Shown piece by piece: positions 7,792 to 16,895 of a stretch of DNA of 64,000 nucleotides; position 1 is the stretch's first letter, and each line of letters starts with the position of its first letter. Made by a program: the position numbers and the translations under genes. Source of the stretch: Nocardioides daeguensis (GTDB taxonomy: Bacteria > Actinomycetota > Actinomycetes > Propionibacteriales > Nocardioidaceae); NCBI RefSeq assembly GCF_019192965.1, contig NZ_JAHTKU010000015.1:110930-174929 (forward strand), written 5' to 3'. The notes below the pieces were generated by a model that was not told where the DNA came from, did not search any database, and was given only the letters and a program-made list of their open reading frames with translations.

Positions 7792-8550
7792 GTGCCTCGG
7801 ACGCTGGTGGACTGGGATGCCTGGGATGCGGTGCTCTTCGACCTCGACGGGGTGGTGACACCCACCGCCGCGGTGCACATGCACGCGTGGTCGGCGATGT
7901 TCACCTCCTTCCTGACCGCGCGGTCCGCGGCGGACGGCGTCGCGTACCCGCCGTACACGGAGCAGGACTACTTCACCTACGTCGACGGGAAGCCCCGCTA
8001 CGACGGGGTCCGCTCGTTCGTCGCCTCGCGCGGGATCGCGCTGCCGGAGGGATCGCCGGACGACCCGCCGACCGCGGAGACCGTGTGCGGGCTGGGCAAC
8101 CGGAAGAACGAGTCGTTCAACCAGATCCTCGCCGCGGAGGGGGTCGTGGCCTACCCGGGCTCGGTGGCGCTGATCGTGGAGCTGCACGAGGCGGGTACGC
8201 CGATGGCGGTCGTGTCGTCCTCCCGCAACGCACCCGCGGTCGTCGCCGCGGCCGGACTGAGCGAGTACTTCACCACGATCATGCACGGCGGCCTGGCCAC
8301 CGAGCTGGGCCTGCCGGGCAAGCCGGCGCCCGACACCTTCACCCACGCCGCGCAGGTCCTGGGCGCGACGAACGCCCGGTGCGTCGTCCTCGAGGACGCG
8401 ATCAATGGCGTCGCCGCCGGGCACGCCGGCGGCTTCGGGCTGGTGATCGGCGTCGACCGCGGCGCCGGCGCCGACGCCCTGCGCGCCGCGGGAGCCGACC
8501 TCGTCGTCCGCGACCTCGCGGACCTGGTGCCGGAGGGGGAGCAGGCATGA
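7792..8550 (+). CDS. pgmB: Beta-phosphoglucomutase-family HAD phosphatase/mutase
   Basis: The 252-residue HAD protein has the catalytic motif FDLDGVVTP (Asp17, Asp19), a motif II Ser in VVSSSRNA, the Lys of GKPAPDTF, and acidic motif IV in VLEDAINGV. Size and cap fit beta-phosphoglucomutase, which converts beta-glucose 1-phosphate to glucose 6-phosphate. Its stop overlaps the start of a GH65 phosphorylase (ATGA), a pairing in which the phosphorylase makes the beta-G1P. The GTG start at 7792 follows closely on TTAGCCTGAG, which looks like a -10 region; transcription may be nearly leaderless. Confidence 0.88.
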   Translation: MPRTLVDWDAWDAVLFDLDGVVTPTAAVHMHAWSAMFTSFLTARSAADGVAYPPYTEQDYFTYVDGKPRYDGVRSFVASRGIALPEGSPDDPPTAETVCGLGNRKNESFNQILAAEGVVAYPGSVALIVELHEAGTPMAVVSSSRNAPAVVAAAGLSEYFTTIMHGGLATELGLPGKPAPDTFTHAAQVLGATNARCVVLEDAINGVAAGHAGGFGLVIGVDRGAGADALRAAGADLVVRDLADLVPEGEQA

Positions 8551-11063
8551 ACGCGCCGGAGGGCCCGTCCCACAAGGCCCCGCCGGTCGGGGACCCGCTC
8601 GACCGGACCCGGTTCCCCGTCGACGAGTGGCGGCTGGTCGAGACCCGCTTCGACGGCAGCGACCTCGGCACCACCGAGTCGCTGTTCACCGTCGGCAACG
8701 GCTACCTCGGCCTGCGCGGCAACTACTCCGAGAGCCGCGACGCCCACCTCAACGGCACCTTCATCAACGGCTTCCACGAGACCTGGCCGATCTCCCACGC
8801 CGAGGAGGCCTACGGCTTCGCGCGGATCGGCCAGACCATCGTCAACGCACCGGACCCGAAGGTGATCCGGCTCTACGTCGACGACGAGCCGCTGCAGGTG
8901 TCGGTCGCCGACCTCGTGGAGTACGAGCGCGCCCTCGACTTCCGCAGCGGCGTGCTCAGCCGGGACCTGCTGTGGCGCACGCCCGGCGGGAAGCGGGTCC
9001 GGATCCGCAGCACCCGGATGGTGCCGCTCGAGCAGCGTCACCTCGCCGTCCTCACCTTCGAGGTCACCCTGCTCGACCAGCGGGCGTCGCTGGTGATCTC
9101 CTCGCAGCTGGTCAACCGGCAAGACGAGCAGCGCGAGGCCGGCCCGCTCGACCAGAGCGGCGGGGGTACGGCGGACCCGCGCCGGGCCGAGGACTTCGAC
9201 CGCCGCGTGCTGGAGCCGCGGATCCACGAGGCCGACCCGGCCACCGGCCGGCTGAAGCTCGGCTACCGCGCGGCTCAGAGCGGGATGACGCTCGGTGTGG
9301 TCGCGGACCACCGGCTGGAGACGGAGGCGCCGTACTCCTTGGAGGTGCGCGCCGAGGACGACATCGCCAAGGCGATCTACCGGGTCGCGGCCGAGCCCGG
9401 CGTCCCGGTGGTGCTGACGAAGCTGGTCTCGTTCCACACCGCGGCCACGGTGCCGCCGCGCGAGCTGATCGACCGCTGCGAGCGGACCTTGGCCCGCACC
9501 CACGAGGAGGGCGTCGCCCACCAGTACGCCGCGCAGAAGGCCTGGCTCGAGGGCTTCTGGGCCCGGGCCGACGTCGAGGTCGAGGGCCACCCGGACCTCC
9601 AGCAGGCGATCCGGTGGAACCTCTTCTCGGTCCTGCAGGCGTCGGCGCGCGCCGAGGGCCAGGGCATCGCGGCCAAGGGCGTCACCGGCTCCGGCTATGG
9701 CGGCCACTACTTCTGGGACACCGAGATCTACGTGATGCCGTTCCTCACCTACACGATGCCGTGGGCGGCCCGGAACGCCCTTCGGTTCCGCTACAACCTC
9801 CTCGGCAGCGCCCGCTCGCGGGCCCGGGAGCTCTCGCAGAAGGGCGCCCTGTTCCCGTGGCGCACGATCAGCGGGCAGGAGGCGTCGGCCTACTACGCGG
9901 CCGGCACCGCGCAGTACCACATCGACGCCGACATCGCGTACGCCCTGAGCCAGTACGTCGGCGCGACCGGCGACGAGGAGTTCCTCGCACGCGAGGCGGT
10001 CGACATCTTCGTCGAGACCGCCCGGATGTGGGCCGACCTCGGGTTCTGGCGCGACGAGTCGCGGCGCACCTTCCACATCCACGGCGTCACGGGGCCCGAC
10101 GAGTACACGACCGTCGTCAACGACAACCTGTACACGAACGTGCTCGCCCGCTTCAACCTGCGGCGCGCCGCCCGCGCCGTGTGGGAGCTGCAGCGCGACG
10201 CCCCGGCGGCGTACGACGACCTCGTCCGCCGCACCGGCCTGAGCCCGCGCGAGCCCGACGAGTGGGCCGAGTGCGCCGACGGGATGTCCATCCCGTTCGA
10301 CTCGTTCCTGGGCATCCACCCGCAGGACGCGCACTTCCTCGAGCGCGAGATGTGGGACCTGGAGAACACGCCGCTCGACAAGCGGCCGCTGCTGCTGCAC
10401 TACCACCCGTTGGTGATCTACCGGTTCCAGGTGCTCAAGCAGGCCGACGTCGTGCTCGCGCTCTACCTGCAGAACGAGGAGTTCACCGCCGAGCAGAAGC
10501 GCGCCGACTTCGAGTACTACGACCCGATCACCACCGGCGACTCCACGCTGTCCGCGGTCGTCCAGTCGATCGTCGCCGCCGAGGTCGGCTACCACGAGCT
10601 CGCGCTGCGCTACTTCCACTCCGCACTGTTCGTCGACCTCGCCGACCGCCACCACAACACCGCCGACGGCGTCCACGTCGCCTCCACCGGCGGCGTGTGG
10701 AGCGCGCTCGTCGGCGGCTTCGGCGGCTTCCGCGACCGCGGCTCCGGGGCCGGCGACCAGCAGTGGCTGCTCGACCCCCGGCTGCCGGCGGACTGGTCCT
10801 CGCTCACCTACCGACTGACCCTGAACGGCACCCGGGTCCGGGTCACCGTCCGCCCGGACGAGCTGGAGCTGGCCATCGAGGACGGGGCCGGGCCGGTCAC
10901 GTTCGCGGTGCGGGACTCGCTGGTGAAGGTCGGCCGCGGGGAGCCCGTGGTCGTGCCGCTCGAGCACCAGGGTCCGCGCCTGGACGGCGACCCGCCGTAC
11001 CCGGCCGGGATCCAGCGCGCCGACGGGACGGTGATCTCGGCGATCGTGCCGAGCGGGGACTGA
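8547..11063 (+). CDS. Glycoside hydrolase family 65 disaccharide phosphorylase
   Basis: The 838-residue protein has GH65 architecture. The N-terminal beta-sandwich contains ESLFTVGNGYLGLRGNY and the catalytic barrel carries TGSGYGGHYFWDTEIY. Glu519 in GVTGPDEYTTVVNDN is the expected general acid. The phosphate-binding HTADGVHVASTGG and a C-terminal sheet follow. GH65 members phosphorolyse trehalose, maltose or kojibiose to beta-glucose 1-phosphate and glucose; which one cannot be told from sequence. The coupled beta-phosphoglucomutase gene upstream completes the route into glycolysis. The start overlaps the HAD stop. Confidence 0.93.
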   Translation: MNAPEGPSHKAPPVGDPLDRTRFPVDEWRLVETRFDGSDLGTTESLFTVGNGYLGLRGNYSESRDAHLNGTFINGFHETWPISHAEEAYGFARIGQTIVNAPDPKVIRLYVDDEPLQVSVADLVEYERALDFRSGVLSRDLLWRTPGGKRVRIRSTRMVPLEQRHLAVLTFEVTLLDQRASLVISSQLVNRQDEQREAGPLDQSGGGTADPRRAEDFDRRVLEPRIHEADPATGRLKLGYRAAQSGMTLGVVADHRLETEAPYSLEVRAEDDIAKAIYRVAAEPGVPVVLTKLVSFHTAATVPPRELIDRCERTLARTHEEGVAHQYAAQKAWLEGFWARADVEVEGHPDLQQAIRWNLFSVLQASARAEGQGIAAKGVTGSGYGGHYFWDTEIYVMPFLTYTMPWAARNALRFRYNLLGSARSRARELSQKGALFPWRTISGQEASAYYAAGTAQYHIDADIAYALSQYVGATGDEEFLAREAVDIFVETARMWADLGFWRDESRRTFHIHGVTGPDEYTTVVNDNLYTNVLARFNLRRAARAVWELQRDAPAAYDDLVRRTGLSPREPDEWAECADGMSIPFDSFLGIHPQDAHFLEREMWDLENTPLDKRPLLLHYHPLVIYRFQVLKQADVVLALYLQNEEFTAEQKRADFEYYDPITTGDSTLSAVVQSIVAAEVGYHELALRYFHSALFVDLADRHHNTADGVHVASTGGVWSALVGGFGGFRDRGSGAGDQQWLLDPRLPADWSSLTYRLTLNGTRVRVTVRPDELELAIEDGAGPVTFAVRDSLVKVGRGEPVVVPLEHQGPRLDGDPPYPAGIQRADGTVISAIVPSGD

Positions 11064-11070
11064 GGGGGTG

Positions 11071-11162
11071 CATGGATCCCCGGATGTCCGGGGATCCATG
11101 CGCTTGTCAGGGGTTGCAACACCTGACAAGCGCATGAAATCCCTGATGTCCGGGGATTCATG
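11071..11162. terminator. Chain of three hairpins between convergent genes
   Basis: Hairpin 1 (11071-11100) has perfect 13-bp arms around an ATGT loop. Hairpin 2 (11097-11136) has perfect 15-bp arms around a 10-nt loop. Hairpin 3 (11133-11162) has 13-bp arms with three mismatches and the same ATGT loop. Neighbouring hairpins share their CATG ends, so they are mutually exclusive at the joints. The structure separates the GH65 gene from a convergent response-regulator gene and overlaps the latter's last codon. It probably ends transcripts from both sides. Hairpins 1 and 3 are related in sequence, suggesting duplication. Confidence 0.8.
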
Positions 11163-11829
11163 CAGCCGGCGGTTGCCACCCGATCCGGTTGGCGAGGCCA
11201 ACGGCCGTGAGCTGCGAGGACACCTCGAGCTTGGCCAGGATCCGCTTGACCTGGGTGCGCACGGTGCTCTCGGACACCACGAAGGCGTGCGCCACGTCGC
11301 GCACCGACTCGCCGCGCATCAGGTGCCCGAGGACCACGGCCTCCCGTCGGGTGAGGGTCTCGAACCGGGCGCGGATCTCCCGCTGCTCCCGGCCCTTCTC
11401 GAGCGCCAGGGCGACCAGCTCACCACGCTCGGCCGGGTCCAGCACCGCCTCCCCGCGGGAGAGCGCGGTGATCGTGTCGAGGACCGTGTGAAGGGTCCCG
11501 GTCTTCGACAGCACCCGCCGCGCCCCGACCGCGAGGCACTCGCCCCACCGCACCCGGTCCGTCGTCGCCGTGAGTACGACGACCTGGATCCCGGCCCGGT
11601 GGAGCGGTGCGATCAGCAGCCGGCCGTCGCCGAGCGGCCCGAGGTCGAGGTCGAGCAGGACGACGTGGGGGCGCACCTGCCGGATCCGGCCCAGCAGCGC
11701 GGCGGCGGTGGTGAACTCGTCGGGGGTCAGCGCGAGCACCGCGTGCCCCTCCCGCGACAGCGCGAAGTCGAGGGACTGCGCGAACAGCGCGTGGTCCTCG
11801 ACGAGCACGATCCGCAGCCGGGTGCGCAC
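11158..11829 (-). CDS. NarL/LuxR-family response regulator
   Basis: The 223-residue protein has a receiver with acidic pocket VEDH, phospho-acceptor Asp60 in VVLLDLDLG, and a Lys in VLSKTGT. A linker follows, then a LuxR-type helix-turn-helix (LTRREAVVLGHLMRG and SESTVRTQVKRILAKL). The GTG start at 11829 is 5 bp after the stop of the kinase gene, so the two form an operon. Targets are unknown. Confidence 0.93.
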   Translation of the reverse strand: MRTRLRIVLVEDHALFAQSLDFALSREGHAVLALTPDEFTTAAALLGRIRQVRPHVVLLDLDLGPLGDGRLLIAPLHRAGIQVVVLTATTDRVRWGECLAVGARRVLSKTGTLHTVLDTITALSRGEAVLDPAERGELVALALEKGREQREIRARFETLTRREAVVLGHLMRGESVRDVAHAFVVSESTVRTQVKRILAKLEVSSQLTAVGLANRIGWQPPAA

Positions 11830-11834
11830 GACCC

Positions 11835-13058
11835 TCAGCCCCGATCGGGTACGGCGCCGGCCCGCGGCAGCTCGACGGTGAACGTCGCGCCCTCGCCGAG
11901 CGCCGAGGCGACCCGGACCGCGCCACCGTGGAGCGCCACGACCCTGCGCACGATCGCCAGGCCGAGTCCGGCGCCGGGACGGCGTCGTACGGCGTGCCGG
12001 GGGGAGCGGAAGAACTCGTCGAACACCCGTTCGCGCTCGCAGGCGGCGATCCCGATCCCGCGGTCGCTGACCACCAGCGCGACGCAGCCCTGCCCGGCCT
12101 TCACCCGGACCAGGACCCGGCCGCCGGGCTCGGAGTACTTGACCGCGTTGGACACCAGGTTGGCGACCATGCGGCCGAGGTCCTCCGGGTCACCGAGCAG
12201 GGTGGCGCCGTCCTGCGCGTCCAGCTCGACCTCCACCGCACGGCTGCGGGCCTCGGCGCGGTGCAGGCCGACCGCCTCGCTGGCGAGCTCCCCGAGGTCG
12301 GTGGTGACCGCGCGCAGGAGGGCGTCGGAGCGGCCGAGCTTGGTGAGCGCCGCCATGTCGTCGACCACCGAGCGCAGCCGCTCGGCACCGCCGTGGACCA
12401 CGCCGAGCGCGGTCGCCACGTCGTCGGCGAGCGCCGGACCGCGTTGCAGGGACTCGACGGTGTGGGCGATCGCGGCCGCCGTACCGCGCAGCTCGTGGGA
12501 CAGCACGTCGATGATGGAGCGGCGGTACTCGGCGACCGCGTGCTCGCGCTCCACCAGCAGCGCGAGGTCGTCCCGCTCGAGGGTGGTGACCAGGGCCCGC
12601 TCGGCGAGGCGGACGTACATCTGCAGCGTGGCGCGCTGCACCTGGTCCGGACGGCGGCCGCTCGTGGGCAGGTCGACCGAGAGCAGGCCGCGCAGGCGTC
12701 CGTCGTCGTCGTGGAGCAGGCCGCAGAGCAGGTCCTGCGGATGCCAGGCGTCCTCGACCTCGAGAGGAGGTACGTCGGACACCCAGGCGTGCTGGTCGAG
12801 GTGACCGCTCGCGCGGTCGGCCGGGAGGAAGCGCAGCGCCCCCCAGACCTCCGCCGGCGCGAGCTCGCGCTCGACGAGCTCGACCGGCGCGCGCCAGTCG
12901 AGCAGCTGGGCGGCGGCGCCGTCGTCTCCGACCACGGCCACCGTGTGCAGGGCGCCGTCCTCGACCAGGCTGACGGCAGCGACGCCGAAGCCCGCGAACT
13001 CGATCACGCCCTCGGCGAGGAGCTGCAGGGTACGGGCCAGCGTCCGGTCGACCTCCAC
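11835..13058 (-). CDS. Soluble GAF-domain sensor histidine kinase
   Basis: The 407-residue protein has no membrane helix. Residues about 10-155 form a GAF-like sensor, followed by HisKA with His188 in VLSHELRGT. The HATPase domain carries an N box NLVSNAVKYS, SDRGIGI, and a GAGLGLAIVRRVV glycine box. It is the cytoplasmic partner of the NarL-type regulator 5 bp downstream. The GAF domain suggests sensing of a small molecule or redox state, but the ligand is not readable. The GTG at 13058 is the longest plausible start. Confidence 0.9.
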   Translation of the reverse strand: MEVDRTLARTLQLLAEGVIEFAGFGVAAVSLVEDGALHTVAVVGDDGAAAQLLDWRAPVELVERELAPAEVWGALRFLPADRASGHLDQHAWVSDVPPLEVEDAWHPQDLLCGLLHDDDGRLRGLLSVDLPTSGRRPDQVQRATLQMYVRLAERALVTTLERDDLALLVEREHAVAEYRRSIIDVLSHELRGTAAAIAHTVESLQRGPALADDVATALGVVHGGAERLRSVVDDMAALTKLGRSDALLRAVTTDLGELASEAVGLHRAEARSRAVEVELDAQDGATLLGDPEDLGRMVANLVSNAVKYSEPGGRVLVRVKAGQGCVALVVSDRGIGIAACERERVFDEFFRSPRHAVRRRPGAGLGLAIVRRVVALHGGAVRVASALGEGATFTVELPRAGAVPDRG

Positions 13059-13116
13059 ACGGGGAACGGTGCCCGCAACCGGCCGGACTCATTCGTCGGC
13101 CGGGCCGGACTCCTGG

Positions 13117-14001
13117 TCAGGCGCTGAACAGGGTGGGCGCGATCCAGTCCGCGGTCCACGAGATCGGCGCCCGGCCCGGCCCGACCTCGCCGAGCTCGCG
13201 GACCGCGAGCTCCAGCAGGAGGAGCAGCGCGATGCACCGGCTCTCGGCGACGACCCGGCCGTGCCAGCGGGCGAGCAGCCGGGGCGCCTCGTCGACGAGC
13301 GCCGAGCCCGCGCCCCACCAGCGCCGCCCACCCCTGAGCTCGTCGAGCCGGAAGTACAGGGTGTCGAAGCCGATCGGGCGGTTGAGGCCGTAGCGGTCCC
13401 ACTCGCGCACCAGCACCGTGCCGTGGGGGCCAGCGGCCACCGTCGCCCGCGACCAGCTGCCGTGCCAGGCGCCGCGTGGCAGGGCGTCGAGGTCGTGGCA
13501 CGTCGCGAGCCGGTCGAGCGACGCGAGGAGCTGGTCGCCGAACGCCGACGGTTCGAGGGCGTGCAGCCGCGAGCGCAGCGACCCTGCATAGGAGTGGTCG
13601 AGGTCCGCGATCGTCGCGAGCTCCGCGACCACCCGCTCGGCGTCCTGGCGGGCCGGGCGGGTCGGCACCCGGCCGGGGTACGGCGCCACGCACCACTCGT
13701 GCACGAGGAGCGGGCGCCCGTGCCAGGCGGTCAGCGCGAGCACGCGGGGCGCCACGAGGCGGCTCGTGTGGTGGTGCGCCTCGAGGGTCGCGAGCGCGGT
13801 GGCGCCGTCGAGCAGTCCGGGCGCGGCGGACTCGTCCCCGGCCCAGCGCACGACGGCGACGCGGCGCGCCTGCTCGTCGTACGCGTGGAGGAGGGCCTCG
13901 CCGGGCAGGCCCGGCTGCGCCATCAGGCGGACCGGGCGCTCGAGCGCGGCGCCGACGAGGTCGGCCAGGTCCACGAGGTCGTGCGGGCTCAGCTGGTTCA
14001 T
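13117..14001 (-). CDS. Aminoglycoside-phosphotransferase-fold (pseudo)kinase
   Basis: The 294-residue protein has the outline of APH-type kinases. Its N-terminal lobe contains VAVVRWAGDESA and ALLVHEW-like hinge sequence (RPLLVHEWCV), and the C-terminal lobe has ALPRGAWHGSWSRATV and VREWDRYGLNRPIGFD. The catalytic loop, normally H-G-D-x-x-x-x-N, reads HGSW, so the catalytic Asp is replaced. The Asp of the metal motif may be the one in EWD. It may therefore be inactive or atypical. I chose ATG 14001 because GGGAGGG lies about 9 nt upstream. It is separated from the kinase/regulator operon by 58 bp. Confidence 0.6.
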   Translation of the reverse strand: MNQLSPHDLVDLADLVGAALERPVRLMAQPGLPGEALLHAYDEQARRVAVVRWAGDESAAPGLLDGATALATLEAHHHTSRLVAPRVLALTAWHGRPLLVHEWCVAPYPGRVPTRPARQDAERVVAELATIADLDHSYAGSLRSRLHALEPSAFGDQLLASLDRLATCHDLDALPRGAWHGSWSRATVAAGPHGTVLVREWDRYGLNRPIGFDTLYFRLDELRGGRRWWGAGSALVDEAPRLLARWHGRVVAESRCIALLLLLELAVRELGEVGPGRAPISWTADWIAPTLFSA

Positions 14002-14187
14002 CGATGGGTTCCCTCCCCTGGTCCGGCGCGTCCCCCCGACGCGCCGGACCACCAGCGTCGGGTACGTCGGGCGGCGAGGGGAGAGGATGCGGCGCGACGT
14101 CCCCAGAATTTGGTAGCACTTGCCCCCACCGTCTCGACTGGCAAGATGGTGGTCTCACTTGTTGGACGCGCCTGCTTGACTGGGGCG

Positions 14188-15435
14188 GTGACCTCGACCG
14201 CCGCCCCGCAGCAGACGGGGACGCGGACGGTCTCGGCCGCGCGCCGCTGGGCGATGCTGGCGGCCGGCACCGGAGCGCAGGCGGCAACCGCCGCGATGGT
14301 GACCGCGCCCAGCTTCCTCATCCCGCAGCTGCACCGCCCGGTGGCGTCCGGCGGCTACGGCATGAGCCTCGCCGAGGCCGGTCTGGTCGCGTCGGCGTCC
14401 ATGACGGGGATGATGCTCACCCTGGTGCTCTGGGGTCTGGTCGTCGACCGCCGCGGCGAGCGGTTCGCGCTGCTGTCCGGGCTGCTGGTGACCGCGGCCG
14501 GGGGCGCCGCGGCGGCAGCGCTGGCCGCGCCGTGGCCGATGGCCGCCGCCCTGTGCTTCGCGGGCGTCGGTGCGGCCGCGACGAACTCCGCCTCGGGTCG
14601 CGTCGTCGTCGGCTGGTTCCCACCGGAGCGCCGCGGCATCGCGATGGGGATCCGGCAGACCGGGCAGCCGCTCGGGGTCGGGATCGCAGCCGGGACGGTC
14701 GCGGTCATCGCCCACCACCACGGCATCGGCCCCGCCCTGTGGGTGCCGACCGCGGCCGCGGTCCTCGTCGCGGCGTTCGTCGCGGTCGTCGTCCTCGACC
14801 CGCCCCGGCCCCCCGTCAGCGCGGCCGCCGCAGCCGTCAATCCCTACCGCGCAGACCGGTACCTCGCCCGCATCCACGCCGCCTCGGTGCTCCTGGTCGT
14901 CCCCCAGTTCCTGGTGTGGACCTTCGGCCTGACCTGGCTGGTCGACGACCTCGGCTGGTCGCCGGGCCTCGCCGGCCTGGTCGTCGCCGGCACCCAGGTC
15001 GCCGGCGCCGCCGCCCGGATCGGCGCGGGTTGGGCCTCCGACTTGGTCGGCAGCCGGATGCGCCCGATGCGCGCCGTCGCGTTCCTCGCCGCCGCCACCA
15101 TGGCCCTGCTCGGCCTCGCGGCCACCGCCACCGACGGGTCGGCCGTGGTGACCGGCCTCGCCGTGGCGCTGCTCGTGGTCGCGTCCGCGGTCACCGTCGC
15201 CGACAACGGGCTCGCCTTCACCGCGGTCGCCGAGCGCGCCGGCCCGTTCTGGTCCGGGCGCGCCCTGGGCCTGCAGAACACCGCCCAGCACCTCGCGGCC
15301 GTCGCCGTCCCGCCCGTGGCCGGACTGACCATCACCGCGGCGGGGTACGGCGCGACGTACGCACTCGCGGCGGCACTCCCGCTGCTGGCGGTGGCCGTCG
15401 TCCCGGTCGCGGGCGAGCGGCGGATCGGCGCCTGA
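14188..15435 (+). CDS. Major facilitator superfamily transporter
   Basis: The 415-residue protein has about twelve membrane helices, the inter-helix motif WGLVVDRRGERFALLSG (MFS motif A) and a central basic loop. FGLTWLVDDLGWSPGLAG marks the second half. It resembles the NNP/oxalate-formate-type branch without a clear substrate. Start GTG 14188 is chosen by hydrophobic alignment; several in-frame upstream codons exist. An inverted repeat CTTGCC (14119-14124) and GGCAAG (14140-14145) upstream could be an operator. Confidence 0.85.
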   Translation: MTSTAAPQQTGTRTVSAARRWAMLAAGTGAQAATAAMVTAPSFLIPQLHRPVASGGYGMSLAEAGLVASASMTGMMLTLVLWGLVVDRRGERFALLSGLLVTAAGGAAAAALAAPWPMAAALCFAGVGAAATNSASGRVVVGWFPPERRGIAMGIRQTGQPLGVGIAAGTVAVIAHHHGIGPALWVPTAAAVLVAAFVAVVVLDPPRPPVSAAAAAVNPYRADRYLARIHAASVLLVVPQFLVWTFGLTWLVDDLGWSPGLAGLVVAGTQVAGAAARIGAGWASDLVGSRMRPMRAVAFLAAATMALLGLAATATDGSAVVTGLAVALLVVASAVTVADNGLAFTAVAERAGPFWSGRALGLQNTAQHLAAVAVPPVAGLTITAAGYGATYALAAALPLLAVAVVPVAGERRIGA

Positions 15436-15663
15436 CGTCCGGCGCTCCCGGTCGAGGTCCGCCCTCCCGGAAATGCGCGGAACGCCGACCCGGCCGACAT
15501 CAACCCCACTAGTCTGGCGCCGACCTCGCCACCGGCCGGCAGATCCCGGACCACCGAGCGAGGTCCGCACTGCTCCCTGCCGTCCGGAACCACCTCCCGC
15601 GCGGTGAGCCCGTGCCGAACCGCCGCCCAGTAGGACGACAGCACACGGACCGAGGAGAGCGAC

Positions 15664-16884
15664 ATGGGGAGCATGGGGGCACGCCCGGCAGGGCAAGGGC
15701 ACACCGGCATCCGGCGGATCCGACGCAGCCGGATCGCCGTCGTCACCGTCGCCGCAGCACTCGCCGCGGGCCTGCAGGCGGCACCGGCGACGCCCGTCGC
15801 CAGCGCGAGCGTCGAGACCGCGTCGGTCGCGACCAGCGCGAGGGCGACCCCCGTGCTGCGGCGCCCCTCCCACGACGGTTCGTCCGTGACGTTCCGCGGT
15901 CGGGCCAGGCCCCGGACCGCCGTCCGCCTGCAGGTCCGCGGCGGCGGGCGGTGGACCGAGGTCGCCGTGCGCCGCTCCTCCCCGTCCGGGCGGTTCTCGA
16001 TGACCCTGCCCGCACCCCGCCGCCCGCGCGTGTTCCGTGCGGTCGCGGCGGGCCGCGCCAGTCAGTCGCGCCGCGTCGACCTCGCCCCCGCGGCGCCGTC
16101 CGCGCCGGTCGACGCGTGCGGCCCCCGCGTGCAACGCGCCGACGGCTCGTCGTACAGCTGCACCTTCCACGACGAGTTCGACGGCACCACGCTGGACCGG
16201 ACCCGCTGGATCGCCCAGGACACCGCGCTGACCGGGGTGTTCACCGGGCAGGGCGGATGCTACGTGGACAACGACCGGGCCATCCGGGTCGACGACGGGA
16301 CGCTGCACCTGACCGCCACCATCCGCGACCGGATGTTCCTGTGCCGCAGCCCCTACGCACCGTTCCCGACCCGCTCCGAGGTCGCGACCGTCGCCACCAC
16401 CCATCGGTTCGCGCAGACCTACGGGCGGTTCTCCGCGCGGATGCGCTTCTCGGCCGCCACCGGCGGCCACGCGGCGTTCTGGCTCTCTCCCCAGGACCAC
16501 GCCTACGGCAAGTGGCCGCTCTCGGGGGAGGTCGACGTCGCCGAGTGGTTCGGCAACGACGCGACCCGCGTGTACCCCTCCGTCCACTACCTCGGCGAGG
16601 ACAAGTCGCAGAGCACGGGACGCGAGTGCCCGGTGCCCGGAGCGACGACCGGGTTCCACACCTACACCGTCGAGTGGACGCCGACGGAGATGAGGTTCCT
16701 CTACGACGACCGGTTCTGCTGGTCGCACAGCTGGACGCCGAGGAACGTCCGTGCGCCCGCACCCTTCGACCAGCCGTTCACCGTCGTCCTCGCGCAGATC
16801 TGGGGATCCGGCTGGGCCGCCCGTCGGACGACGTCGCCGACGACCACGACCCTCGACGTCGACTGGGTCCGCGCCTGGGAGTAG
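15664..16884 (+). CDS. Secreted glycoside hydrolase family 16 beta-glucanase
   Basis: The 406-residue protein has a long twin-arginine-like N-terminus (RRIRRSR) and a hydrophobic signal. An Ig-like domain of about 100 residues follows, then a GH16 domain from about residue 160. The catalytic motif SGEVDVAEWFGN gives nucleophile Glu289, Asp291 and acid/base Glu294. GH16 enzymes with this motif cut beta-1,3- or mixed-linked glucans, so laminarin-type substrates are likely. The start is set by GAGGAG 8 nt upstream. TAGTCT in the 228-bp upstream gap may be a -10 element. Confidence 0.9.
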   Translation: MGSMGARPAGQGHTGIRRIRRSRIAVVTVAAALAAGLQAAPATPVASASVETASVATSARATPVLRRPSHDGSSVTFRGRARPRTAVRLQVRGGGRWTEVAVRRSSPSGRFSMTLPAPRRPRVFRAVAAGRASQSRRVDLAPAAPSAPVDACGPRVQRADGSSYSCTFHDEFDGTTLDRTRWIAQDTALTGVFTGQGGCYVDNDRAIRVDDGTLHLTATIRDRMFLCRSPYAPFPTRSEVATVATTHRFAQTYGRFSARMRFSAATGGHAAFWLSPQDHAYGKWPLSGEVDVAEWFGNDATRVYPSVHYLGEDKSQSTGRECPVPGATTGFHTYTVEWTPTEMRFLYDDRFCWSHSWTPRNVRAPAPFDQPFTVVLAQIWGSGWAARRTTSPTTTTLDVDWVRAWE

Positions 16885-16895
16885 CTCTCCCGCCC

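Noticed and set aside
8151..11201. A 1016-residue open frame on the minus strand opposite the HAD/GH65 genes
   Set aside because: It is antisense to two clearly conserved genes, rich in Arg/Val/Glu/Asp with no motifs; high GC keeps such frames open.
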